Positions 1 through 9,422 are shown, counted from the first letter of the stretch. The stretch is 64,000 bases of DNA from Winogradskyella luteola (GCF_019203985.1 NZ_JAGSPD010000002.1:62001-126000), one strand, 5' to 3'. Made by a program: numbers and translations. Notes: generated by a model from the sequence alone, not told the origin.

Positions 1-605
1 CTACCAATAAAGGAGGTGGAGCATGCTGGGATTTTGAAGAACTGAAACGTATTAAAAATGTTGCGGATAATTATAATTTAGGGTACCACTTAGATGGTGC
101 ACGACTTTGGAATGCATTGGTCGCTAAAGGTGAAAATCCAAAGCATTATGGTGAGCTCTTCGATACCATTTCTGTATGTTTGAGTAAAGGTTTGGGATGC
201 CCAATAGGCTCAGTACTAATTGGAAACAAAGATATAATGAAAGGGGCCATAAGGATAAGGAAGATTCTCGGAGGAGGTATGCGACAAGTAGGATATTTGG
301 CCGCTGCTGGTTTATACGCTTTGGACCATCACTTAGAGCGCTTACGAGAAGATCATATTAAAGCTAAGGAAGTAGGAGAGGTGCTTCAAAATTTGGCATC
401 GATTAAAAAAGTTGAGCCTATCGAAACCAATATCATAATTTTTGAATTAAACGACGATGTGGATGAGGCTAAGTTTTTAAGCAAGCTGAATGAAAAGAAT
501 ATACATATCATTGGAATGGGAAGCAACAAACTACGAATGGTAACACACTTGGACTATTCAGATGCAATGCACAATACACTTATTGAAACATTAAGAGCTT
601 TGTGA
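1..605 (+). CDS. ltaE: Low-specificity L-threonine aldolase (5' end outside window)
   Basis: PLP-dependent cytosolic aldolase that splits L-threonine or L-allo-threonine into glycine and acetaldehyde. The frame is open from base 3 and stops at TGA 603-605, so about 200 C-terminal residues of a normally ~340-residue enzyme are visible. Seen: NKGGG at the edge, HLDGARLWNA (Asp expected to contact the PLP pyridine nitrogen), LSKGLGCPIGSVL (the Schiff-base Lys) and RKILGGGMRQVG. These four blocks in this order are typical of LtaE in the fold-type I beta-eliminating lyase group. The start codon and promoter are outside the window. The next gene begins 86 bases on, with no clear terminator between. 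Confidence 0.9.
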   Translation, partial: TNKGGGACWDFEELKRIKNVADNYNLGYHLDGARLWNALVAKGENPKHYGELFDTISVCLSKGLGCPIGSVLIGNKDIMKGAIRIRKILGGGMRQVGYLAAAGLYALDHHLERLREDHIKAKEVGEVLQNLASIKKVEPIETNIIIFELNDDVDEAKFLSKLNEKNIHIIGMGSNKLRMVTHLDYSDAMHNTLIETLRAL

Positions 606-691
606 TGTTAAGAGTATATCTTTAGCATGTTAACGAGTATTTTTAATTGTAAGGCATAATAGGTATATTTTCGTTTCGACCTAAATTTATA

Positions 692-1726
692 ATGATGAAA
701 CTCAGCATATTGATTCCTATGTACAATGTCGAAGATCATATTGATAATTGTTTAAATAGTGTCATTAACCAAGATATTCCTACCGAAGATTACGAAATAA
801 TTATAATCAATGATGGTTCTACCGACAGTTCGTATAAGATTGCTAAGCGTTATGCGGATAAGTACAATAACATAAGACTCTACTCGCATGAGAATATTGG
901 TTTGTACGCTACTCGTAATAAATTGTTGGAGTTAGCAACAGGCAAGTACATTTACAACCTTGATTCTGATGATTATATCGTTCATAATTCATTTGGCAAA
1001 GTAATAAATACAGCACTAGAAAATGATATAGATGTTTTGGGTTTTGATCACATCTCTACACCAAAAAAGGATATGCATGCATCGACTAAGACAAATCAAA
1101 AGCTAGATATAAAAGTAGAAAGTGGTAATGATTTTTTGGTAAACAATGCCTACCATGCCAATACTGTATGGTGGTACATCATAAAAAGAGAGTTTATGAA
1201 TAAACATGCATTGCGCTTTGATGAAAACAATCCATTGGGTGATGGACCATTTACGCTTAGATTGCTCCATATGGCTGAACGTATGCTATATCTGCCACTA
1301 GATATTCACAGGTATGTAATAGTTCCTACTTCTATTATGAATAGTAATGAAAGAAAGCACCTTACAAAAATGATTGATAACTATATGGAGATTTTTGATC
1401 GTTACAATCTATTGGCTTCTGATATTGCTAAAAAGAATAACCCGAAATTAACTGGTGTGATTAATAGAGTGGAGCATTGGCGCGATGTTAATGTCTATGT
1501 TATGTTTTATACATTAATAAAATCTGGAATACCTATAAATGAAATAAATGAAATTCTACGAAAGCTTAAAGCAATTGGAGCCTATCCAATCAGAAATTTC
1601 ATAGGGGAACGTTATAGTTCTCTAAAGCACAGGGTATTGATTTATATTTTTAATCATAAATTTTTATTTTATACTATATTGTTTCCTTGTAGGTTACTTT
1701 ATAGGCTTAGACTATTAAATTTTTAA
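692..1726 (+). CDS. Family 2 glycosyltransferase
   Basis: Inverting GT-A fold glycosyltransferase that transfers a sugar from an activated donor, probably to a surface polysaccharide; donor and acceptor cannot be told. The N-terminal 110 residues carry the GT2 hallmarks: SILIPMYNVE, the NDGSTDSS block that binds the nucleotide, and NLDSDDY (DxD-type metal site) near residue 90. The C-terminal ~200 residues are family-specific, with a VWWYIIKREF segment shared with the next gene. Two ATG codons lie in tandem (692 and 695). The next gene starts 9 bases after the stop, so the two are co-transcribed and are probably a tandem duplication. Length 344 aa is usual for this class. Confidence 0.88.
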   Translation: MMKLSILIPMYNVEDHIDNCLNSVINQDIPTEDYEIIIINDGSTDSSYKIAKRYADKYNNIRLYSHENIGLYATRNKLLELATGKYIYNLDSDDYIVHNSFGKVINTALENDIDVLGFDHISTPKKDMHASTKTNQKLDIKVESGNDFLVNNAYHANTVWWYIIKREFMNKHALRFDENNPLGDGPFTLRLLHMAERMLYLPLDIHRYVIVPTSIMNSNERKHLTKMIDNYMEIFDRYNLLASDIAKKNNPKLTGVINRVEHWRDVNVYVMFYTLIKSGIPINEINEILRKLKAIGAYPIRNFIGERYSSLKHRVLIYIFNHKFLFYTILFPCRLLYRLRLLNF

Positions 1727-1735
1727 GAAATATTA

Positions 1736-2752
1736 ATGAAGCTAAGCATCATCATCCCGCTTTATAATTCTGGACATTTTCTCCACAAGTGTGTAGATAG
1801 TCTACTCAATCAAGATATTCAATTGGATGAGTATGAGATTCTAATCATTAATGATGGCTCCACGGATAATAGTTTAGAAGTTGCAATTACGCTTGAAGAA
1901 AAACACTCTAACATAGCAGTTCATACTAAAGCGAATGGAGGTGTTGGCAGTGCTAGAAACTTAGGGCTATCATTATCTAAAGGCGACTATGTTTATTTTA
2001 TAGATCCAGATGATTATTTAGCTCCCAATGTTTTAAAAACAGTATACAATACTGCCAAAAATAATTCATTAGATATCCTAACTTTTTTATACCAACCCAC
2101 CAGAGATTCTAAATTGTTTAATGACAATCCGAATTTTGAGAATATAAAACTATCTCAAATTTGTAGTGGCATAGATTACATTGCCGATAATCCATTTCAG
2201 AATGAAGTATGGTGGTACTTAATAAAAAATACCTTTATTCAGAAAGCGAATATTACTTTTATTGAAGATCGTTGGATGGAAGATGCCATTATAACGGCTC
2301 AGTTATTCTTAGCTGCAAATAAAATGGCCAAACTACCATTAGATGTTCACAGACATTTAATCGTTGAAGGTTCTGCAATGACCAGTAAAGAACCTATACA
2401 TTATCTAAAGGTTATAGATGACAATAGAAATGCAGCTGTCGTTTATGAGTCGTTAATAAAAGGTCTAATTAAAAAGAATTCAAATCCTAACTGCATAAAT
2501 AGATTAAGAATAAAACAACAGTCTTTTGTTTTCTTTATGATGGTAAGAATGCTTAAGTCTACAATACATTTAGATCAGGTAAAGCAAACCATTGAAGAAC
2601 TTTCTAAAACAGGAGCATATCCGTTAACTCATTTTATTAGTAACGATTACAACAAGTTATACTACAGCATACTGACCAAGCTTTTTAATGGCAAAAAAGG
2701 CTTTTACCTTCTCTTCAAATTATTCAATCCTATCTTAAGAGTTATTTCCTAA
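1736..2752 (+). CDS. Family 2 glycosyltransferase, paralogue of the upstream gene
   Basis: GT-A fold glycosyltransferase of 338 aa. N-terminal SIIIPLYNSG, NDGSTDNS and FIDPDDY (metal/nucleotide site) define GT2. It shares with its neighbour the DEYEI/EDYEI segment, the EVWWYLIKN motif near residue 155, LPLDVHRHLIV, and the C-terminal GAYPLTHFI block (GAYPIRNFI in the neighbour), so the two arose by duplication. Starts 9 bases downstream of the first gene and is followed by a strong hairpin terminator at 2792-2823, closing the unit. Sugar specificity is unknown. Confidence 0.88.
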   Translation: MKLSIIIPLYNSGHFLHKCVDSLLNQDIQLDEYEILIINDGSTDNSLEVAITLEEKHSNIAVHTKANGGVGSARNLGLSLSKGDYVYFIDPDDYLAPNVLKTVYNTAKNNSLDILTFLYQPTRDSKLFNDNPNFENIKLSQICSGIDYIADNPFQNEVWWYLIKNTFIQKANITFIEDRWMEDAIITAQLFLAANKMAKLPLDVHRHLIVEGSAMTSKEPIHYLKVIDDNRNAAVVYESLIKGLIKKNSNPNCINRLRIKQQSFVFFMMVRMLKSTIHLDQVKQTIEELSKTGAYPLTHFISNDYNKLYYSILTKLFNGKKGFYLLFKLFNPILRVIS

Positions 2753-2791
2753 CTCAAAATAGCTATTGGTTTTCTAGAATCCTTACAAAAT

Positions 2792-2823
2792 AAAAAAGGA
2801 GACAAATTAATGTCTCCTTTTTT
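2792..2823. terminator. Bidirectional intrinsic terminator
   Basis: Perfect 12-bp inverted repeat (AAAAAAGGAGAC / GTCTCCTTTTTT) around an 8-base loop, giving a U-run on both strands. It ends the glycosyltransferase pair on + and can serve the lipoprotein gene converging from the right on -. Confidence 0.85.
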
Positions 2824-2882
2824 ATTATTAAAGCTATATTATTTATAGCGTTAGGTTAGGGTATTTAGATAGAAATTAAGTT

Positions 2883-4076
2883 CTACCACCACCAGCACCA
2901 GTGATGTGGAGGTTCGTATTCGCATAATTCACCACCTTGAGAACTATAACCACTTACTACTTCTACAACACCTCTTCTGTATCCAGGGCCGATGTTTAAG
3001 TAACAATTTGTTTTTATTTTTGTGTAATAGCAATTGCCAACATAAATGTAAACCCACTTTCCAAAAGTACCATTATTATTAGCACCGTTGATTGTAAAGT
3101 TTTCATTTGCTCCTACTACACCATCAAAAATCTTTGTTGCGTAGCATGTGTTTCTATAACGTTGGTAAACTCTTACTCTGTAGTCATGATGCCAATCCCA
3201 GTTTAATGTTAGGTTAGTCACCTTGCCAATACAGTCATCACACTCGTCTGGTTGTGCCTCTAATCTAAAGTTGAAATCCATGATGTATAAATGCTCACCA
3301 GTAGATAAGTCTGTAAACCATCCCCAAGCACTTAATCCAAAAGCTCCAACGTTAGAGTCATAATTTGCTCCACCAGGACCAATATGAGATCCATAATTTG
3401 GTGTACTTGGATCATTAGGGTCAGGTCTTTGCGTTAAGCCAAAAGTACCAGTCATATCACAGTCACCACCACTAGCGGTTACAGTACTTCTAGTATCATC
3501 TATTACATAGAAACTCATGTCTTCAGAATTTGAAGCATTACCAGCTGTACCTTCTTTTTTGTGGCCACCACCAATAGCTTCCCATTCATCCCATGTTTTT
3601 TTGTCTTTAAACCAAACATCAAGATCAACTGAGCAAGTACCAGAAACTGTGGTTCCTACTAAATGTGCAGTACCATCTTCGTATTCTGTAAAGACTAAGT
3701 TATCGTCTCCTACAGTACTGAAGTAAGATGATGGACTATCATAATCTGTACCAGTAATTGACCACCACATATTAGATATTGGCTGACCATCATTACTGTT
3801 TGGTGCTCTATCTGCATCAATTACAGTGTAAACTTGCTTAACATCAGCAGAGCTTGACTTTTCGGTCATAGCAAACATACCATTGTTACCCTTAATGGTT
3901 TCGCTTTCTGCGTTAAACATAAGTTCTTTGTCTTCTTCACCGTCAGATACGACGATGCCATTTTCGAAACGTAAAGCGTCTAGTCTTTCAGACTCTTGAG
4001 GTTCGTTAGATTCTTTTTGACACGATGCAAAAGTAAAAAGCACTGCCAACAAGATCAATTTAGATAATTGTTTCAT
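2883..4076 (-). CDS. Surface lipoprotein with C-terminal DUF7467-like domain
   Basis: 397-aa lipoprotein of unknown function. Signal peptide with lipobox FTFASC (Cys19), then a polar linker. The middle (about residues 95-270) is rich in Gly, Ser and Asp with several Trp. The last ~115 residues (from CIGKVTNLTLNWDW to GGELCEYEP) resemble a beta-sandwich seen at the end of other flavobacterial surface proteins; typical features are FDGVV...NFTINGANNNGTFG, TKIKTNC and NIGPGYRRG. I recall this as DUF7467 but could not check. The last residues are unusually aromatic: HHWCWWW. Monocistronic. A -7-like box TATATTTG lies 35-42 bases upstream. Not an enzyme by any motif I can see. Confidence 0.75.
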   Translation of the reverse strand: MKQLSKLILLAVLFTFASCQKESNEPQESERLDALRFENGIVVSDGEEDKELMFNAESETIKGNNGMFAMTEKSSSADVKQVYTVIDADRAPNSNDGQPISNMWWSITGTDYDSPSSYFSTVGDDNLVFTEYEDGTAHLVGTTVSGTCSVDLDVWFKDKKTWDEWEAIGGGHKKEGTAGNASNSEDMSFYVIDDTRSTVTASGGDCDMTGTFGLTQRPDPNDPSTPNYGSHIGPGGANYDSNVGAFGLSAWGWFTDLSTGEHLYIMDFNFRLEAQPDECDDCIGKVTNLTLNWDWHHDYRVRVYQRYRNTCYATKIFDGVVGANENFTINGANNNGTFGKWVYIYVGNCYYTKIKTNCYLNIGPGYRRGVVEVVSGYSSQGGELCEYEPPHHWCWWW

Positions 4077-4110
4077 AATTATGAATTAGGTTAATAGCAT
4101 TAATATGAAA

Positions 4111-4118
4111 CAAATATA
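4111..4118 (-). promoter_or_regulatory. Candidate -7 box for the lipoprotein gene
   Basis: TATATTTG on the minus strand matches the Bacteroidota TAnnTTTG element and ends 35 bases before the ATG at 4076. No TTG at the usual 17-23 base distance, so only half of the promoter is supported. Confidence 0.35.
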
Positions 4119-4284
4119 TATTTTAACAATTCTTTGAGATTTTTTTTTAGACCAAATACCAAACTTTTAGTTTTAAAAAAACAGCCTAGCACTTTATCGC
4201 TTTTTTTTGCACTTCTAGGATGTTTTTTATAAATATTTGATTCTCTGACTTGTACAAAGCAAAAAAGGCAAACTATTAAAACAA

Positions 4285-4325
4285 AAAAGCCACTCCTAAA
4301 ATTATTTTATCTAGGAGTGGCTTTT
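4285..4325 (-). terminator. Intrinsic terminator of ybaB
   Basis: 14-bp perfect inverted repeat (arms 4285-4298 and 4312-4325, core CCACTCCTA/TAGGAGTGG) followed on the minus strand by a U-run. It lies 20 bases after the ybaB stop codon. Confidence 0.85.
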
Positions 4326-4344
4326 AGTATTATATTCTTAAAGC

Positions 4345-4668
4345 TTATTTAAACATATCCATGCCCGGTATATTGGGCATACCTTCTTTTGCAACTGCAG
4401 CAATTTCTGTTTCGTTAACATTTGTAGCTTTCTCAATAGCTTTGTTTAGCGTAAGGATAAGATAATCCTCTAGCATATCCTTGTCTTGTAATAGCTCATC
4501 ATCAATTACAATAGATTTAATTGTTCTATTGGCTGTAATTGTAACCTTCAGTTTGTCATCGTTACTAGATTCATCAATTAACACCGAATGTAGGCGCTCT
4601 TTAGTTTCTTCAACTTTTTTTTGGGCTTCTTTGAGTTTGCCCATCATTCCCATCATATCTCCAAACAT
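4345..4668 (-). CDS. ybaB: YbaB/EbfC nucleoid-associated protein
   Basis: Small DNA-binding protein of the YbaB/EbfC family, a dimer that coats DNA and is often linked with recombination and repair genes. 107 aa, the usual size. Seen: N-terminal [16 protein letters not shown], then a charged helix (EETKERL), a beta-rich core ([20 protein letters not shown]) and a C-terminal helix with the [10 protein letters not shown] segment. The open frame extends 10 codons further up, but the -7 box at 4696-4703 would lie on top of that start, so the ATG at 4668 is preferred; YbaB homologues also begin at MFGDM. Divergent from oligopeptidase B, 91 bases apart. Confidence 0.88.
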   Translation of the reverse strand: MFGDMMGMMGKLKEAQKKVEETKERLHSVLIDESSNDDKLKVTITANRTIKSIVIDDELLQDKDMLEDYLILTLNKAIEKATNVNETEIAAVAKEGMPNIPGMDMFK

Positions 4669-4694
4669 AATTTTATCTTTTAATTTTTTACGTC

Positions 4695-4703
4695 GCAAAA
4701 TTA
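4695..4703 (-). promoter_or_regulatory. -7 box of ybaB promoter
   Basis: Minus-strand TAATTTTG followed by C, a full match to TAnnTTTG. It puts transcription start near 4690, about 20 bases ahead of the ATG at 4668, which rules out the longer reading of the gene. The -33 TTG is not obvious. Confidence 0.5.
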
Positions 4704-4759
4704 CTAAATTGCGCTATTTTCTTGATTAAAATTTTCATAAAACAGATAATAAAAATTTG

Positions 4760-6805
4760 ATGACTAATCCACCTTTAGCTAAAAAGATTCCACATCAGCT
4801 AGAAAAACATGACGATATAAGAATAGATAATTACTTTTGGATGAAAGATAGAACGCATCCCGAAGTAATTGATTATCTCAATGCCGAAAACAACTACTGT
4901 GATGCTAAAATGGCACATACTAAGAGTTTTCAAAAGGATTTGTTCGAAGAAATGAAAGCCAGAATCAAAGAAGATGATTCTTCTGTACCATATAAGTACA
5001 ATGGTTATTGGTACATTACTAAATTTGAAAAAGGAAAGGATTACCCAATCTATACAAGAAAAAAAGATACACTGGATAATCCCGAGGAGTTATTATTTGA
5101 CTGTAACGAAATGGCAGAAGGGGAAAGCTATTTTAAACTGGCAGGCATAAGCATTAGCCCTGACAATAAAAAAGTCTCTTATGGTATAGATACAACAGGA
5201 AGGCGTAACTACACCATATATATAAAGAACATAAAATCTGGTAAGCTAGAAAATGATAAGGTAGCTAACACTACAGGTTCTTCAAGCTGGGCTAATGATA
5301 ATCAAACCTTGTTCTATACCAAAAAAGATGAAATTACGCTAAGAGCTTACCAGATTTATAAGCATAAGTTAGGCGAGAATAAGGATGAGCTAATTTTTCA
5401 AGAAGGAGATGAAACGTTTGGTGTTACAGTTTATAAATCAAAATCAAGAAAGTATATTATCATTGCTTGTTATAGTACGTTAACCAACGAGTATCATATT
5501 CTAAATGCAGACGAGCCCAACGGTAAGTTTGAAGTGTTTCAACCACGAGTAAGAGGTTTGGAGTATAGTATTTCTCATTACGATGAGCACTTCTATATTT
5601 TAACCAATAAAGATAAGGCAACCAACTTTAAACTTATGAAGTGCAAGGAAGAGCACAGAGACATTAAAGATTGGGATGACGTTATAACGCACCGAAAAGA
5701 TGTATTGATAGAAAACATTGATATCTTTAAAGATTACCTTGTGGTTAGCGAAAGAAGCAATGGGCTAAACGAAATACGAATAAAGCGTTGGGACGGCACA
5801 CAAGATTATTACCTGCCATTTGATAACGAAACTTACACGGCATATACCAATACCAATATAGAATTTGATACCGAAATTTTGCGATATGGCTATAATGCAC
5901 TGACCACACCAGCTTCGATCATCGAGTTTAATATGCGTACAAAGACCAAAACGATTTTAAAAGAGCAGCAGGTATTGGGCGGGAAATTTAAAAAAGAAAA
6001 TTATATATCTGAGCGTATTTGGGCAATAGCCGATGATGGTACAAAAATACCGATGTCCATAGTCTATAGAAAAGATGTTAAGAAAGACGGTAACAATCCT
6101 TTACTGCAATATGCTTACGGCAGTTATGGCTCAACAGTAGATCCATACTTCTCTACCATACGTTTAAGTCTGCTAGACAGAGGCTTTATTTATGTCATCG
6201 CACACGTAAGAGGTGGTGAGTATTTAGGGCGACAGTGGTACAAAGATGGAAAACTGCTTAATAAAAAAAATACGTTTACCGATTTTGTAACGTGTTCAAT
6301 CCACTTAATTAAAGAACGCTATACATCATCAAAACATTTATATGCTATGGGCGGAAGTGCTGGTGGATTACTAATGGGAGCCATTGTTAATAAAGCACCA
6401 GAACTCTATAATGGTATTATTGCAGCTGTTCCATTTGTTGATGTTGTAACAACCATGTTAGATGATTCCATTCCGCTAACAACAGGTGAATATGATGAAT
6501 GGGGAAACCCTAATGATATTCTATATTATAACTATATGAAATCCTATTCGCCTTACGATAATGTTGAGGCCAAGGATTACCCTAACATGTTAATCACCAC
6601 AGGATTGCATGACTCACAAGTACAATACTGGGAACCAGCTAAATGGGTGGCTAAACTACGAGATATGAAAACAGATTCAAATCAATTGTATTTAAAAACC
6701 AATATGGATGCAGGTCATGGAGGTGCTTCAGGTCGTTTTGAAAGTTTAAAAGAAGATGCAGAGGAATTTGCCTTTCTATTTGATTTGGAGGGGATTTCGA
6801 GCTGA
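4760..6805 (+). CDS. ptrB: Oligopeptidase B (S9A serine peptidase)
   Basis: Prolyl-oligopeptidase-family serine peptidase cutting short peptides after Lys or Arg. 681 aa from the ATG at 4760 (an adjacent in-frame TTG at 4757 is not preferred). The N-terminal part (to about residue 410) is the seven-bladed propeller that gates the site; the typical start PPLAKKIPHQLEKHDD...DNYFWMKDR is present. The C-terminal alpha/beta hydrolase domain holds Ser533 (GGSAGG), Asp618 (GLHDSQV) and His653 (DAGHGG), a complete triad. The Asn-Pro/Asp pairs that set basic P1 choice were not checked. No signal peptide, so cytoplasmic. Monocistronic. Confidence 0.93.
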   Translation: MTNPPLAKKIPHQLEKHDDIRIDNYFWMKDRTHPEVIDYLNAENNYCDAKMAHTKSFQKDLFEEMKARIKEDDSSVPYKYNGYWYITKFEKGKDYPIYTRKKDTLDNPEELLFDCNEMAEGESYFKLAGISISPDNKKVSYGIDTTGRRNYTIYIKNIKSGKLENDKVANTTGSSSWANDNQTLFYTKKDEITLRAYQIYKHKLGENKDELIFQEGDETFGVTVYKSKSRKYIIIACYSTLTNEYHILNADEPNGKFEVFQPRVRGLEYSISHYDEHFYILTNKDKATNFKLMKCKEEHRDIKDWDDVITHRKDVLIENIDIFKDYLVVSERSNGLNEIRIKRWDGTQDYYLPFDNETYTAYTNTNIEFDTEILRYGYNALTTPASIIEFNMRTKTKTILKEQQVLGGKFKKENYISERIWAIADDGTKIPMSIVYRKDVKKDGNNPLLQYAYGSYGSTVDPYFSTIRLSLLDRGFIYVIAHVRGGEYLGRQWYKDGKLLNKKNTFTDFVTCSIHLIKERYTSSKHLYAMGGSAGGLLMGAIVNKAPELYNGIIAAVPFVDVVTTMLDDSIPLTTGEYDEWGNPNDILYYNYMKSYSPYDNVEAKDYPNMLITTGLHDSQVQYWEPAKWVAKLRDMKTDSNQLYLKTNMDAGHGGASGRFESLKEDAEEFAFLFDLEGISS

Positions 6806-6820
6806 TTAAAAAAAAAATGT

Positions 6821-6829
6821 TACTTTTGC
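6821..6829 (+). promoter_or_regulatory. -7 box ahead of the CapA-like gene
   Basis: TACTTTTGC, a full match to TAnnTTTG, 51 bases upstream of the ATG at 6880. The expected TTG about 20 bases before is degenerate. Confidence 0.5.
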
Positions 6830-6879
6830 ATGTTTTAAATGTCCAACTTTTATTAGCTTAGGATAGATAAACTACATTT

Positions 6880-7917
6880 ATGAGACAAAACAAAAATGTA
6901 TTTGATAATGTACTTCAACTTATAGGGAGTACACCGCTTATCAAACTAAATAGAATGACCACTGACTTTGATGGTGATTTTTACGCTAAAGTAGAAGCAT
7001 TTAATCCAGGTCATTCTTCTAAAGATAGGATAGCACTGCACATTATAGAAGAAGCTGAGCGCCAAGGTATTTTAACACCTGGTGATACCATTATCGAAAC
7101 AACTTCTGGTAATACAGGGTTTAGTATTGCCATGGTAAGCATTATTAAAGGGTATGAATGTATTCTTGCGGTAAGCTCAAAATCCTCTGGAGATAAGATC
7201 GATATGCTAAAATCCATGGGGGCAAAAGTTTACGTTTGTCCGGCTCATGTTAATGCAGATGACCCAAGGTCGTATTATCAGGTAGCAAAACGTTTACACG
7301 AAGAGAATAAAGGCTCAATCTATATCAATCAATATTTTAACCAACTGAATATTGATGCGCATTACAACACCACTGGTCCAGAAATATGGGATCAAACTGA
7401 TGGAGAAATCACACATTTAGTGGCTTGTAGTGGTACAGGAGGAACAATTTCTGGTATTTCTAAATATTTAAAAGAACAAAATCCAGATGTCAAAGTTATA
7501 GGTGTCGATGCTTATGGCTCGGTACTTAAGAAGTATCACGAAACACGTGAGTTTGATGATAAAGAGATTTATCCATACCGAATAGAAGGTTTAGGTAAAA
7601 ATTTAATACCAACAGCTACAGACTTTGATTTAATCGATAAGTTTGTAAAAGTCACTGATGAAGAAAGCGCGCACACTGCAAGAGAGATTTCTAATACCGA
7701 AGGTCTTTTTGTTGGCTATACAAGTGGTGCAGCAATGCAGGCCGTTAAGCAATTAGTTTTAGAAGACGAATTTAAGCCCACAGATAAAGTTGTTGTTGTA
7801 TTTCCAGACCACGGATCGCGTTATATGAGCAAAATTTACAGTGATAAATGGATGCAAGATCAAGGTTTCTTTGATAGTAAAAATGAAGTTTCTACAACAA
7901 TAGAGTATATTAAATAA
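6880..7917 (+). CDS. Cysteine-synthase-like PLP enzyme, probable cysteate synthase (CapA type)
   Basis: Fold-type II PLP enzyme of the cysteine synthase / cystathionine beta-synthase group, 345 aa. Seen: [13 protein letters not shown] at the N-terminus, Schiff-base Lys48 in HSSKDRIA (most CysK read SVKDR), the phosphate/substrate loop TSGNTG (75-80), and GTGGTISG for the PLP phosphate. No regulatory CBS domain. Generic annotation would be cysteine synthase. The position just before an alpha-oxoamine-synthase-like gene matches the published sulfonolipid pathway, where CapA makes cysteate from O-phosphoserine and sulfite and CapB condenses it with an acyl group; I infer that role. A promoter box lies at 6821 and a terminator at 7937, so it is its own transcription unit. 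Confidence 0.72.
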   Translation: MRQNKNVFDNVLQLIGSTPLIKLNRMTTDFDGDFYAKVEAFNPGHSSKDRIALHIIEEAERQGILTPGDTIIETTSGNTGFSIAMVSIIKGYECILAVSSKSSGDKIDMLKSMGAKVYVCPAHVNADDPRSYYQVAKRLHEENKGSIYINQYFNQLNIDAHYNTTGPEIWDQTDGEITHLVACSGTGGTISGISKYLKEQNPDVKVIGVDAYGSVLKKYHETREFDDKEIYPYRIEGLGKNLIPTATDFDLIDKFVKVTDEESAHTAREISNTEGLFVGYTSGAAMQAVKQLVLEDEFKPTDKVVVVFPDHGSRYMSKIYSDKWMQDQGFFDSKNEVSTTIEYIK

Positions 7918-7936
7918 GATAATTTACACCGCATTG

Positions 7937-7966
7937 GCCTACTATAGAGATATGGTAGGCTTTTTT
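7937..7966 (+). terminator. Intrinsic terminator after the CapA-like gene
   Basis: Stem GCCTACTAT / ATGGTAGGC-type with one G-T pair and a short AGAG-type loop, followed by six T. It separates the gene from the next one, which has its own -7 box at 8028. Confidence 0.75.
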
Positions 7967-8027
7967 ATGTTCAAAACATAGTGGATACTTAGATTAAATA
8001 ATATTATGCTGTCATCATATTATTAAT

Positions 8028-8036
8028 TAATTTTGC
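8028..8036 (+). promoter_or_regulatory. -7 box ahead of the CapB/SulA-like gene
   Basis: TAATTTTGC, a full match to TAnnTTTG, predicts transcription from about 8042 and an 80-base leader before the ATG at 8125. Confidence 0.5.
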
Positions 8037-8124
8037 AGATACTAACAAAACTAAATTAACGAAGATTAACGTGTAATTTATGCTTTATGAGTATAATGGC
8101 AGCGATTAATGGCAAACGCAATTT

Positions 8125-9384
8125 ATGAAGGATTTATTTGAAAAGATTTATAGAGATAAAGGACCGTTAGGAAAATGGGCTGCACAAGCCGAAGGTTATT
8201 TTGTATTTCCAAAGCTTGAAGGTGAGATTTCCAATAGGATGAAGTTTCAAGGCAAAGAAGTTATTACTTGGAGTATCAATGATTATTTAGGATTGGCCAA
8301 TCACCCAGAAGTTAGAAAAGTAGATGCTGAAGCCGCTGCACAGTATGGCTCTGCTTACCCTATGGGAGCGAGAATGATGTCTGGCCATACAGAACTGCAT
8401 GAGCAATTGCAAAACGAGTTAGCTGAGTTTGTTAATAAAGAAGCCGCCTATTTGTTAAATTTTGGTTACCAAGGTATGGTATCTACAGTTGATGCATTGG
8501 TGGGTAAAGATGATATTATTGTTTATGATGTTGATGCGCATGCGTGTATCATTGACGGTGTTCGTTTGCACATGGGTAAGCGTTTCACCTATAAGCATAA
8601 TGATGTAGAAAGCTTAGAGAAAAACCTTGAACGTGCTACAAAAATGGCAGAACAAACCGGAGGAGGAATTTTAGTTATTTCTGAGGGTGTGTTTGGTATG
8701 CGAGGAGAACAAGGGCGTTTAAAAGAGATTGTAGCCCTAAAGAAAAAATTCAATTTTAGACTTTTTGTCGATGATGCTCATGGTTTTGGTACACTGGGTG
8801 CAACAGGAGCTGGAGCTGGTGAAGAGCAAGGCGTGCAAGACGACATCGATGTGTATTTTGCAACATTTGCCAAATCTTTGGCAAGTACAGGTGCATTTAT
8901 CGCAGGTGATAAGGAGATTATTGATTATCTAAAATACAACTTACGTTCTCAAATGTTTGCTAAATCATTGCAAATGCAATTAGTGGTAGGAGCATTAAAA
9001 CGTTTGGATATGTTACGTACTATGCCAGAGCTTAAAAAGAATCTTTGGACGATAGTTAACGCACTTCAATCTGGATTAAAAGAACGTGGTTTTGATATTG
9101 GTACGACACAAAGTTGTGTTACACCAGTATATTTAAAAGGAAGTATTCCTGAAGCAATGGCACTTGTAAAAGACTTACGTGAAAATCACGGAATATTCTG
9201 TTCTATAGTAGTTTATCCCGTTATACCTAAAGGATTAATTTTGTTAAGGATGATTCCTACCGCAACACATACTTTAGAGGATGTTAAAGAAACTTTAGAT
9301 GCTTTTGATGCCATTAGAGAGCGTTTAGTTAATGGAACTTACAAAAGAATGTCTGCAGCATTAATTGCAGCTATGGGAGAATAA
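8125..9384 (+). CDS. Alpha-oxoamine synthase family acyltransferase, probable cysteate fatty acyltransferase (CapB/SulA type)
   Basis: Fold-type I PLP enzyme of the family that includes serine palmitoyltransferase, KBL and BioF; it joins an amino acid to an acyl thioester with loss of CO2. 419 aa, 20-25 longer than BioF or KBL. Seen: WSINDYLGLANHP, DAHACIIDG (ring-stacking His139), DDAHGFG (216-222, Asp binding the PLP nitrogen) and Schiff-base Lys250 in TFAKSLASTG. The N-terminal KWAAQAEGYFVFPKLEG and the SAYPMGARMMSGHTELHE block differ from the SPT version (GSGCAGSRFLNGT type). With the cysteine-synthase-like gene upstream I infer the enzyme that condenses cysteate with an acyl chain on the way to capnine. 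Alternative: a serine palmitoyltransferase. Confidence 0.75.
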   Translation: MKDLFEKIYRDKGPLGKWAAQAEGYFVFPKLEGEISNRMKFQGKEVITWSINDYLGLANHPEVRKVDAEAAAQYGSAYPMGARMMSGHTELHEQLQNELAEFVNKEAAYLLNFGYQGMVSTVDALVGKDDIIVYDVDAHACIIDGVRLHMGKRFTYKHNDVESLEKNLERATKMAEQTGGGILVISEGVFGMRGEQGRLKEIVALKKKFNFRLFVDDAHGFGTLGATGAGAGEEQGVQDDIDVYFATFAKSLASTGAFIAGDKEIIDYLKYNLRSQMFAKSLQMQLVVGALKRLDMLRTMPELKKNLWTIVNALQSGLKERGFDIGTTQSCVTPVYLKGSIPEAMALVKDLRENHGIFCSIVVYPVIPKGLILLRMIPTATHTLEDVKETLDAFDAIRERLVNGTYKRMSAALIAAMGE

Positions 9385-9422
9385 TTCAATACAATTATCT
9401 AAGATTGATTGACGACATAAAT

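Noticed and set aside
7937..8124. Riboswitch between the two sulfonolipid genes
   Set aside because: The gap holds a plain terminator and a promoter; I see no conserved riboswitch core.
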